A DNA stretch of 64,000 bases from Halomonas sp. S3-1-1 (GTDB lineage: Bacteria > Pseudomonadota > Gammaproteobacteria > Pseudomonadales > Halomonadaceae). Below the pieces are notes generated by a model that did not search any database, was not told the origin of the DNA, and was given only the letters and a program-made list of their open reading frames with translations. The stretch lies in NCBI RefSeq assembly GCF_023757625.1, contig NZ_JALGBZ010000001.1:868001-932000 (forward strand), in the 5' to 3' direction. A program made the translations under genes and the position numbers. Of the stretch, positions 36,247-42,065 are shown piece after piece (position 1 is the stretch's first letter; every line of letters begins with the position of its first letter).

Positions 36247-36870
36247 ATGGAAATAAATTATATTTTAATTATCACAGCTGCTTTCTTTGTAGTTGCTAGC
36301 CCTGGCCCAGCCACTTTATCAATTGCAGGGACATCTATGAACCGAGGTCGTTTACATGGAGCAACTCTGGCAGCTGGTATTTTAACTGGGTCTTTATTCT
36401 GGTCGTGTTCTGCAGCATTTGGCCTTAGCGCTATTATGTACACAAATGCATGGTTGTTTGAACTTGTAAGGTATGTTGGAGCATGTTATTTAATATTTTT
36501 AGCCTACAGGGCAGCTCGCTCAGCAATTAACCAAAAAGACATGGAAATAAATGGTATTCAACACTCTTGTTTAATGAAGATATATCTTCGAGGTGTTGCA
36601 ATTCATTTAACTAATCCAAAAGCAATTTTATTTTATGGGTCACTATACGCCATAGTCATACCATCAAATACAGCTCCAGAGGACCTATTTAAAGTAATAG
36701 GTGTTGTTGGCTTGGAAAGCCGAATAATTTTCCAATGTTACGCATACGTATTTTCAATATCTAAAGTACGCAGAGTATATTTAAAGCTTCGTCGATGGTT
36801 TGAAGAATTTTTTGCCATTATATTTGGCATCGCTGGTTTTAAAATATTAACAGCTAAGCTCAATACTTAG
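36247..36870 (+). CDS. Cassette 7: LysE/RhtB-family exporter
   Basis: 207 aa (210 if the ATG at 36238 is used), with the signature VASPGPATLSIAGTSMNRGR and the second block GVAIHLTNPKAILFYGSLYA. Around residues 155-185 (LESRIIFQCYAYVFSISKVRR) it departs from the usual FxxY transmembrane pattern, so substrate range may differ. Very AT-rich (roughly 35 percent GC by eye). Neither start has a good ribosome-binding site. A second amino-acid exporter in adjacent cassettes, but with a different attC, so it is not a tandem duplicate. Confidence 0.82.
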   Translation: MEINYILIITAAFFVVASPGPATLSIAGTSMNRGRLHGATLAAGILTGSLFWSCSAAFGLSAIMYTNAWLFELVRYVGACYLIFLAYRAARSAINQKDMEINGIQHSCLMKIYLRGVAIHLTNPKAILFYGSLYAIVIPSNTAPEDLFKVIGVVGLESRIIFQCYAYVFSISKVRRVYLKLRRWFEEFFAIIFGIAGFKILTAKLNT

Positions 36871-36873
36871 TAA

Positions 36874-36942
36874 TTATAACAAGTGTGTCAAATCGACGCA
36901 TTTACGCTGCGCTTCAATGCGCAATTTACACAAGCGTTAAAT
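36874..36942 (+). repeat. attC site 7
   Basis: Cores TTATAAC and GTTAAAT, 69 bp; arms GTGTGTCAAATCGACGCAT and ATGCGCAATTTACAC. The right core creates the ATG at 36941. Confidence 0.88.
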
Positions 36943-37363
36943 GTACAGAAGGAGATCCCCAATAGGGCTGAAGGGAAGCTGTTTGTGTGGCGAGATAAGT
37001 TACGAACTCGACTCTGTGGATATGCCGATTGTGCATTGTCACTATAAGACTTGTCGTAAAGCCCATGCGGCCCCATTTGCATCCACTGCGGGAGTAAGGC
37101 GCGAGAATTTCCGCTGGCTCAGCGGAATCAACTCAATTTCTAGGTTCGAATCATCTCCTGGCAAATTGCGCCATTTCTACAAACGCTGTGGTTCTCATTT
37201 GGTCGCCGAGAGGCCTGCACAGCCACACGTAATTGTTCGGGTAGCCACTCTGGACGATGACCCCGGTTTGAAGCCCGAGGCCCATATTTGGGTGTCGCAC
37301 GACGTGCCATGGCTTGAGTACGATAGGGTGTGTCAGCATAGCGAATGGCGCGATGACATTTAA
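36941..37363 (+). CDS. Cassette 8: GFA-like protein with lost Zn ligands
   Basis: 140 aa of the glutathione-dependent formaldehyde-activating (GFA) fold. The first ligand pair SCLCG is intact, but the second cluster reads CHYKTC where the family has C-H-C-x-x-C, and the third reads FYKRCGSH where it has F-C-x-x-C-G-S. Both changes are single TGY-to-TAY transitions. Family members start M-x-L-K-G-S-C-L-C-G; here that position is ATA, and the only in-frame ATG is the one in the attC core, adding MYRRRSP. AGAAGGAG lies before the ATA. The product is probably non-functional or changed in function. Confidence 0.75.
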   Translation: MYRRRSPIGLKGSCLCGEISYELDSVDMPIVHCHYKTCRKAHAAPFASTAGVRRENFRWLSGINSISRFESSPGKLRHFYKRCGSHLVAERPAQPHVIVRVATLDDDPGLKPEAHIWVSHDVPWLEYDRVCQHSEWRDDI

Positions 37364-37445
37364 CAAATCAATCAAGTTCGTTCCCGGCCCGGCGGCCGTC
37401 CACCGGACGCCCCTGTCGGGTCGCCGCTTATTTTTGGCGTTAAAT
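37358..37445 (+). repeat. attC site 8
   Basis: Cores ATTTAAC (over the stop) and GTTAAAT, 88 bp, very GC-rich centre with GGCGGCCGTC and GACGCCCC arms. Similar to site 13. Confidence 0.87.
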
Positions 37446-37458
37446 GAGGGGGGAGAAT

Positions 37459-37716
37459 ATGGCGTCCAAGGAAGAAGCCCAAAACTTCGTCGATGAATTG
37501 AAGACGAAGCTCAGAGAGCCAAAGGATTTCACTTTCTTTATCCCCGGCTGGGAGCCTGTTGATTCAAAGCAGGGCCTTTGGTGGACAACAAGCCAGCTCT
37601 GGGAAGGTTTCTATGTTGCCTACCAAGTTGATTCTGAAAAAAAAGCGGCACACCTCAAGACTTGGGAGTTTGGTGAAGATGAGCCAGATTGGCCGAGTTA
37701 TGGCACAGGCATTTAA
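37459..37716 (+). CDS. Cassette 9: small unknown protein
   Basis: 85 aa, acidic, Trp-rich (six Trp), e.g. FFIPGWEPVDSKQGLWWTTSQLWEG and a C-terminal DEPDWPSYGTGI, in short pieces here. No membrane segment. ATG at 37459 is preferred because GGGGGGAG lies six bases upstream; an in-frame ATG at 37444 is formed by the attC core and adds MRGEN. No family recognised. Confidence 0.72.
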   Translation: MASKEEAQNFVDELKTKLREPKDFTFFIPGWEPVDSKQGLWWTTSQLWEGFYVAYQVDSEKKAAHLKTWEFGEDEPDWPSYGTGI

Positions 37717-37782
37717 CAAGTGCAGGTTGTCGGACAAGTACTACGCTACGCTCTGTACCTGCCGCAACTGCAAGCGTTAGCG
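37711..37782 (+). repeat. attC site 9
   Basis: Cores ATTTAAC and GTTAGCG, 72 bp; arms GTGCAGGTTGTCGGACA and TGTACCTGCCGCAACTGCA with loop CTACGCTACG. Confidence 0.87.
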
Positions 37783-37811
37783 CCCGCAATGCCGGATACG
37801 TTGGGAGCTTG

Positions 37812-38525
37812 ATGATCAAGATTGAAATACTGTCGGTTCGGAACCCGCAGTGGGCAAACGAAGGCCGCACGACCATTAACTGCTTGGTGAGAACTAACAT
37901 TCTCCACTTGGAAGTGCCATTTACTGCCACTCCCTACGACTCAGAAGCTCACGGGCGAGAAATTTTCGTCAGATGTCTTTCAGGCGAGTTTGGCGAAATT
38001 GCACCGATGGAATCTAAGCCTGCGACACAACCCCTGCCACAATCTGAGCTTCCTGCAAACTATCATCGTCTTGAGAGATTTCTTCTCGGGGCCAATCGAG
38101 AGAATAGACGTCAATCTTTTCGTAGCGTCGTCATCGTTTGGGGCTCCATGCTCGATAATCTTCTTGATGAAATGCTTGAGGTAAAAGCATCTCGGGCGTC
38201 ATCCGCAGGAGAAGCTGTAGGTAAGCCTCCAAAGACTCTCAGTGCTCGGATCAATAAAGCCCTTAATGCACGTTTAATAGATCAGGAAGAGGCTAGCAGG
38301 TGTCATCACATAAGAAGGATACGGAATGCGGCAGCGCATGAATGGGAGTTGTCCTTAGTGACTGGGGATGTTTTGCCATCCCTTCGAGCGCTTCATGAAG
38401 CGGATCACTCTAAAGTGCTAGTCTTCCATGAAGACTTAGAATTCCTACTGCAACAGGTGTATAGCAGCTCCTGCGCGATGCTTGTGATGAAATTCATTGA
38501 ACGGCTGGCAGCGATTGGACGGTAA
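37812..38525 (+). CDS. Cassette 10: two-domain protein with a HEPN-like C-terminus
   Basis: 237 aa. Residues 1-70 (WANEGRTTINCLVRTNILHL, then PYDSEAHGREIFVRCLSGEFG) look like the small domain seen in some phage tail-associated proteins. Residues 95-237 are helical and contain IRRIRNAAAHEWEL, the RN-x3-AH type motif of DUF4145/HEPN-like proteins. This combination could be an RNase-type effector. Both assignments are by motif only. ATG at 37812; in-frame codons further upstream run through the attC site and are not used. Confidence 0.62.
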   Translation: MIKIEILSVRNPQWANEGRTTINCLVRTNILHLEVPFTATPYDSEAHGREIFVRCLSGEFGEIAPMESKPATQPLPQSELPANYHRLERFLLGANRENRRQSFRSVVIVWGSMLDNLLDEMLEVKASRASSAGEAVGKPPKTLSARINKALNARLIDQEEASRCHHIRRIRNAAAHEWELSLVTGDVLPSLRALHEADHSKVLVFHEDLEFLLQQVYSSSCAMLVMKFIERLAAIGR

Positions 38526-38534
38526 ATCTTTGAG

Positions 38535-38606
38535 CACTAACCAGGCAGTCAACGGGACCGCTCTTTCGCGGCGCCTTCGGCTCTGCTCCAAAGCGGCCCG
38601 TTACCT
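38535..38606 (+). repeat. attC site 10
   Basis: Cores CACTAAC and GTTACCT, 72 bp; AACGGGACCGCTCTTT pairs with AAAGCGGCCCGTT. Confidence 0.85.
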
Positions 38607-38633
38607 TCGGATTATATATGAGAAGGAACTCAG

Positions 38634-39176
38634 ATGAGCTTAAAAGAACACTTTGAATTACTAGCTTCCTACAACCAGTGGATGAACTCGAAGGTTTATG
38701 CGGCTGCAGGACAGCTTCCTGCGACAGATCTGGTGAAAGACCGTGGGGCGTTTTTTGGCTCCATCCTTGGAACTCTGAACCACATCCTTGTTGGCGATAC
38801 CATTTGGCTCAAACGTTTTGCGACTCATCCGTCCTGCCTGAACTCATTGCGGGAGGTCGCCGACCTGCAAAGCCCAGGAAGCCTGGATCAGGTACTCTTC
38901 GAAGATATTGGTATCCTATCTGAGCAGCGAATCTGGCTGGATCGCCAGATTGTCAACTGGATAGCCGAGCTATCCGAAGGTGATTTGGATTTCGTTCTAA
39001 GCTACCGAAACACCAAGGGGATTGCTGCCAATAAACGATATTCGAGCCTGGTGCTTCATTTCTTTAACCATCAGACTCATCACCGAGGGCAAGTCTCTAC
39101 TTTGCTATCACAGGCAGGCATGGATGTCGGGGTTACTGACCTGTTGGCTCAGATTCCGGAGGAAGCTCATGCATAA
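38634..39176 (+). CDS. Cassette 11: DinB-family protein
   Basis: 180 aa four-helix-bundle protein of the DinB/YfiT-like family. The metal-binding histidines are in GTLNHILVGDTIWLKRF and the C-terminal HFFNHQTHHRGQVSTLLSQAG; N-terminal YNQWMNSKVYAAA is the usual first helix. Family members bind divalent metal and include thiol-S-transferases. ATG with GAAGGA six to ten bases upstream. The stop lies inside the following attC core. Confidence 0.92.
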   Translation: MSLKEHFELLASYNQWMNSKVYAAAGQLPATDLVKDRGAFFGSILGTLNHILVGDTIWLKRFATHPSCLNSLREVADLQSPGSLDQVLFEDIGILSEQRIWLDRQIVNWIAELSEGDLDFVLSYRNTKGIAANKRYSSLVLHFFNHQTHHRGQVSTLLSQAGMDVGVTDLLAQIPEEAHA

Positions 39177-39254
39177 CCAGGCTAGGCACGGCGACGCCTA
39201 CTGCATTGCGGCTTCGCCTTCATTTCGTAGCCGCGCATGCTGGCAGCGTTAGGC
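39171..39254 (+). repeat. attC site 11
   Basis: Cores GCATAAC and GTTAGGC, 84 bp; arms GCACGGCGACGCCTAC and GTAGCCGCGCATGC. Confidence 0.9.
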
Positions 39255-39260
39255 ACAATT

Positions 39261-39743
39261 ATGAGTTGTTACGAAGAATGCGATTGTAATTGTGGTCAGG
39301 AAGGAAAGGAATTTGACAGGATAATTCTGTCAGAGACAAATTTTGATGTAACTGCATCTCAACTTGCGCATAGCAGTATGGGATGGTTCTGTGGGTTTGA
39401 CGACTTGCATGACAATCAGTGGCCAATTTCCAAGGATGGTGGTGTCTATTTGCTTTGGGAGAAAAATGACTATTGTCCAGTGCACGAAAATTTTCACTCT
39501 AAAGCGTTATACGTGGGTAAGGGGCGAGTGAAAGCAAGAATTTACGCTCATGCTAAAAACAAAGGATTTACCGAGGAAAATATCGTTTATTTTACTTTCC
39601 TGGAAATGCCCAATAGAAAATCAAAATATATCGAACAGCTTCTTCTGGATTTATACGACTTCCCATTAAATCGTGCAGAAAACAACGGGCGTGGCAAACT
39701 ATGTGCTTATATATCGCAAGAAGAAGCCGATTTTGGTTCATAG
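39261..39743 (+). CDS. Cassette 12: stand-alone GIY-YIG nuclease domain protein
   Basis: 160 aa. Core elements of the GIY-YIG fold: GGVYLLWEK (for GIY), KALYVGKGRVKARIYAHAKN (for YIG and the catalytic Arg), and YIEQLLLDLYDFPLNRAEN (catalytic Glu and Asn). The N-terminal 60 residues carry a Cys-rich start (SCYEECDCNCGQE) that may bind metal. Similar small GIY-YIG proteins occur in cassettes and phages; whether it cleaves DNA is not known. ATG 39261, just after the attC core. Confidence 0.85.
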   Translation: MSCYEECDCNCGQEGKEFDRIILSETNFDVTASQLAHSSMGWFCGFDDLHDNQWPISKDGGVYLLWEKNDYCPVHENFHSKALYVGKGRVKARIYAHAKNKGFTEENIVYFTFLEMPNRKSKYIEQLLLDLYDFPLNRAENNGRGKLCAYISQEEADFGS

Positions 39744-39747
39744 AATT

Positions 39748-39822
39748 GCCTAACAAAACAAACCAGTTCGCGGCTAGCGCCGCCGGACTCGCTACCGCTC
39801 GCCGCTGTTTGTGGCGTTGGAT
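39748..39822 (+). repeat. attC site 12
   Basis: Cores GCCTAAC and GTTGGAT, 75 bp; CCAGTTCGCGGC and GCCGCTGTTTGTGG flank a GC-rich centre. Confidence 0.86.
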
Positions 39823-39837
39823 GCTCAAGGGATCATC

Positions 39838-40299
39838 GTGCAGACATTAGAGCTAAAAATCCCACCAGTTATTCTGGTGCTTTTTACCGCAAGCCTTATG
39901 TGGACATTGGCGGTAGCTGTTCCGAGTCTTGGTTTCACTTTGTCCGCTTCTCCACTTGTAGCGCAGGTGTTTGCGGCAACTGGAATTGCTTTTGCGTTAC
40001 TTGGTGTATGGGAATTCCGCTCAGCGGGCACAACCGTCGACCCGCGAGTGCCAAATCAATCCGTCAGCCTTGTCGTGCGCGGGGTCTATCGAATAAGTCG
40101 AAACCCGATGTACGTTGGGTTCTTGCTCGTTCTGAGTGCCTGGGTCATTTTTCTCAGCAATCTAGCAAGTCTTGTACTGCTTCCGGCATTTGTTATTTAT
40201 ATGAATCGATTCCAAATCGTCCCAGAAGAGCGACACATGCGGGAAAAGTTTGGTGAGGCTTACAGGCAGTATGAAGCAAAGGTGCGCCGGTGGGTTTAA
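39838..40299 (+). CDS. Cassette 13: isoprenylcysteine carboxyl methyltransferase-like membrane enzyme
   Basis: 153 aa with four predicted helices. GVYRISRNPMYVGFLL and the C-terminal PEERHMREKFGEAYRQYEAKVRRW blocks define the PEMT/ICMT superfamily, which methylates lipids, isoprenylcysteine or other membrane substrates with SAM. GTG start at 39838 follows AAGGGAT and lies outside the attC core; the in-frame GTG at 39811 lies inside the attC and is rejected. Substrate unknown. Confidence 0.87.
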   Translation: MQTLELKIPPVILVLFTASLMWTLAVAVPSLGFTLSASPLVAQVFAATGIAFALLGVWEFRSAGTTVDPRVPNQSVSLVVRGVYRISRNPMYVGFLLVLSAWVIFLSNLASLVLLPAFVIYMNRFQIVPEERHMREKFGEAYRQYEAKVRRWV

Positions 40300-40300
40300 C

Positions 40301-40377
40301 GCCCAACAAGTCACTCAAGTGCATTTCAGGCGGCCGGCGGCCGTCTCCCTGGACGCCGCTTAATATTGGTGTTAAAT
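40301..40377 (+). repeat. attC site 13, last of the array
   Basis: Cores GCCCAAC and GTTAAAT, 77 bp, centre GGCGGCCGGCGGCCGTC. Closely related to site 8. Confidence 0.88.
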
Positions 40378-40507
40378 GTTGATAATCGATAACGATAAAT
40401 TATCGCCGTACGAACGGCGTGCGATCAATCTCGAAATGGCGCTGCGGCTTGCCCGTTTGTTTGATGATTCGCCGGAATTCTGACTGAATACGCCGTTATC
40501 CCATTGA
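40376..40507 (+). pseudogene. HigA-type antitoxin fragment
   Basis: Starts with an ATG formed in the attC core and reads ...ERRAINLEMALRLARLFDD then SPEF, TGA, LN. HigA/VapI antitoxins have M-A-L-R-L-A-x-x-F-x-x-S-P-E-F-W-L-N at this point, so the TGA at 40481 replaces the Trp codon. The helix-turn-helix N-terminus is missing and no HigB toxin is next to it. Confidence 0.65.
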
Positions 40508-40513
40508 TTTTGG

Positions 40514-41530
40514 ATGGCTGCACCATCGATAAAGAAAGAGGTGTATCGGATCAAGCCGTCGCATAAACAGGTCGGGCGCTTAATGTTAAAAGCACCGCTT
40601 TTCGTTGCGTTGATCGGAGCGTTAATCACCATGTCGACTGGAGCAGACACGGCAGGCCTTGATTTTCGGACCCTTTTTTCGAAACTGCCGCCTACATCTG
40701 AAATACCCTCGCGTGATGCGTTTGAAGCGCGCGACGAAACACGTCTATGGTATCGGCACTATCCGAGCGAGTCGGATACCGCGCTCATCCTTGTGCACGG
40801 GTCCGGAACCGACAGCCAGTATCTCTCTTTTTTCGCCCAGACCCTGGCAGAGTCGGGAATCGCTACTGTCTATACGCCAGATATGCGCGGGCATGGCCTG
40901 TCTCCCGTCAAGCGCGGCGACATCGATTATATCGAGCAACTGGAAGATGACCTGGCCGACTTCATTTCGCACGTTAGGACGGTCAATGACAGGCTGGAGA
41001 CAGTCGTTGTTGGTGGTCATTCCTCCGGCGGGGGGCTGGCCGTACGTTTTGCGGGCGGCAAACATGGCGATCTTGCATCAGCGTATCTTTTGCTCGCTCC
41101 GTATCTTGGTCACGATGCGCCAACGGTGCGGGAGAACGCGGGCGGCTGGGCAGCTCCGAATCTCTCCAGGATCATTCCGATTTCCATGTTGAATGGCCTT
41201 GGAATCACTCTTTTTAACGGCGTCCACGTGCTGCAATTCGATTTGCCCTCCGACTATCGCGATGGCTCCGAGACACTGTCCTATTCATACAGGCTGATGA
41301 CCGGATTCGGCACCTCGGATTTCAGAACGGATCTGGGCGCGGTAGAAGTGCCTCTTCTTCTCGTAGCCGGTTCAGAGGACGAAGCACTCGTTGCGTCCGA
41401 GTTCGAGGGTACTGTTAAGCCACTGGTACCGCACGTACTCGTTGAGACGGTTAATGGGGCGTCCCACTTGGGCCTCGTTGTGGATGAGGAAGCGATAGAC
41501 ATCGTTCGCAGGTGGGTTCGAAGGCTATAG
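40514..41530 (+). CDS. Alpha/beta hydrolase, monoacylglycerol-lipase-like
   Basis: 338 aa. A membrane anchor or signal near residues 24-45 (APLFVALIGALITMSTGA), then an alpha/beta hydrolase: oxyanion region ILVHGSGTDSQ, nucleophile Ser in VVGGHSSGGGLAV, acid in LVAGSEDEAL and His in NGASHLGLVV. PDMRGHGLSPVKRGD is typical of lysophospholipases. The ATG at 40583 (MLKAPLFVAL) could be the real start, giving a shorter leader. It follows the last attC but has no attC after it, so its cassette is incomplete or its 3' end has been deleted into the antitoxin gene beyond. Confidence 0.85.
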   Translation: MAAPSIKKEVYRIKPSHKQVGRLMLKAPLFVALIGALITMSTGADTAGLDFRTLFSKLPPTSEIPSRDAFEARDETRLWYRHYPSESDTALILVHGSGTDSQYLSFFAQTLAESGIATVYTPDMRGHGLSPVKRGDIDYIEQLEDDLADFISHVRTVNDRLETVVVGGHSSGGGLAVRFAGGKHGDLASAYLLLAPYLGHDAPTVRENAGGWAAPNLSRIIPISMLNGLGITLFNGVHVLQFDLPSDYRDGSETLSYSYRLMTGFGTSDFRTDLGAVEVPLLLVAGSEDEALVASEFEGTVKPLVPHVLVETVNGASHLGLVVDEEAIDIVRRWVRRL

Positions 41531-41546
41531 TGGTGTCACTACGCGC

Positions 41547-41702
41547 TTCATCCGACACCGCAAAACCGTGCTGGTATCGGAAGAGGACTGGTCGGCCATT
41601 CAGGAAACGCTTTACCTGCTCTCCGTACCGGGTATGCGGGAGTGGATGTGTGAGGAGGTGGATACCCCTTTGGATGACTGCTTTGGGAAGCCGAACTGGT
41701 GA
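41547..41702 (+). pseudogene. Truncated YefM-type antitoxin
   Basis: The frame reads HRKTVLVSEEDWSAIQETL and then YLLSVPGMREWMCEEVD to FGKPNW and TGA. This is the C-terminal half of a Phd/YefM antitoxin, the part that wraps the toxin. The N-terminal DNA-binding half is absent: upstream the same frame leaves homology before about 41547 and meets TAG at 41496. No ATG is available; GTG 41568 is the first usable codon. Confidence 0.8.
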
Positions 41703-41962
41703 CATGGGCGTTGGTTTCCATCAGGCAGACGCAGAAGGATGCCAAAAAGTTGGCATCCAGCGGCCTCAAGCCTAAAGCCCGGGAACTTCTAGCATTGATA
41801 GCGGAAGATCCTTACCGCAAACCGCCCCCTTTCGAGAAACCCGTTGGTGATCTTGCCGGGGCGTATTTGCGACGCATTAATATTCAGCATCGTTTGGTCT
41901 ACCAGGTGCTTGAAGATGAGCGAGTGATCAAAGTGCTAAGGCTTTGGAGCCACCACGCATAA
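41699..41962 (+). CDS. yoeB: YoeB-family toxin (ribosome-dependent mRNA interferase)
   Basis: 87 aa RelE-superfamily toxin that cleaves mRNA at the ribosomal A site. GDLAGAYLRRINIQHRLVYQV and the C-terminal VLRLWSHH match YoeB (catalytic Glu/Arg/His region; LxGxxSRRIxxEHRLVYxV in E. coli). GTG start overlaps the antitoxin TGA by 4 bp (GTGA), the normal arrangement. The reading frame is intact although the antitoxin is decapitated. Confidence 0.88.
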   Translation: MTWALVSIRQTQKDAKKLASSGLKPKARELLALIAEDPYRKPPPFEKPVGDLAGAYLRRINIQHRLVYQVLEDERVIKVLRLWSHHA

Positions 41963-42065
41963 TGAATCATCAGACGATGTTGCCGAATATTTCTCCAACG
42001 CTTCGCGGCTTTTACGGGTTGGAGCTCACTGCGGGCGTTTGATCAACAAACGCCCGAAGTAGGGT

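Larger units (their letters stand above)
32208..40377 (+). mobile_element. Integron cassette array without visible integrase (CALIN)
   Basis: Thirteen attC sites, all in the same orientation, each starting with a core near RYYYAAC just after (or over) a stop codon and ending with a GTTRRRY-like core before the next gene, with imperfect palindromes between. Cassettes are 340-830 bp with single plus-strand genes. No tyrosine recombinase of the IntI type is present in the 31 kb before or 23 kb after. Flanked by tenA-thiC on the left and a truncated toxin-antitoxin locus on the right. Base composition varies strongly between cassettes, from AT-rich (about 35-41 kb in patches, notably 34.2-37.0) to near-host. 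Confidence 0.92.

Noticed and set aside
42033-42055. Hairpin GGGCGTTTG/CAAACGCCC near the end of the antiporter gene
   Set aside because: The stem is good but no T-tract follows on either strand, so I did not call a terminator.
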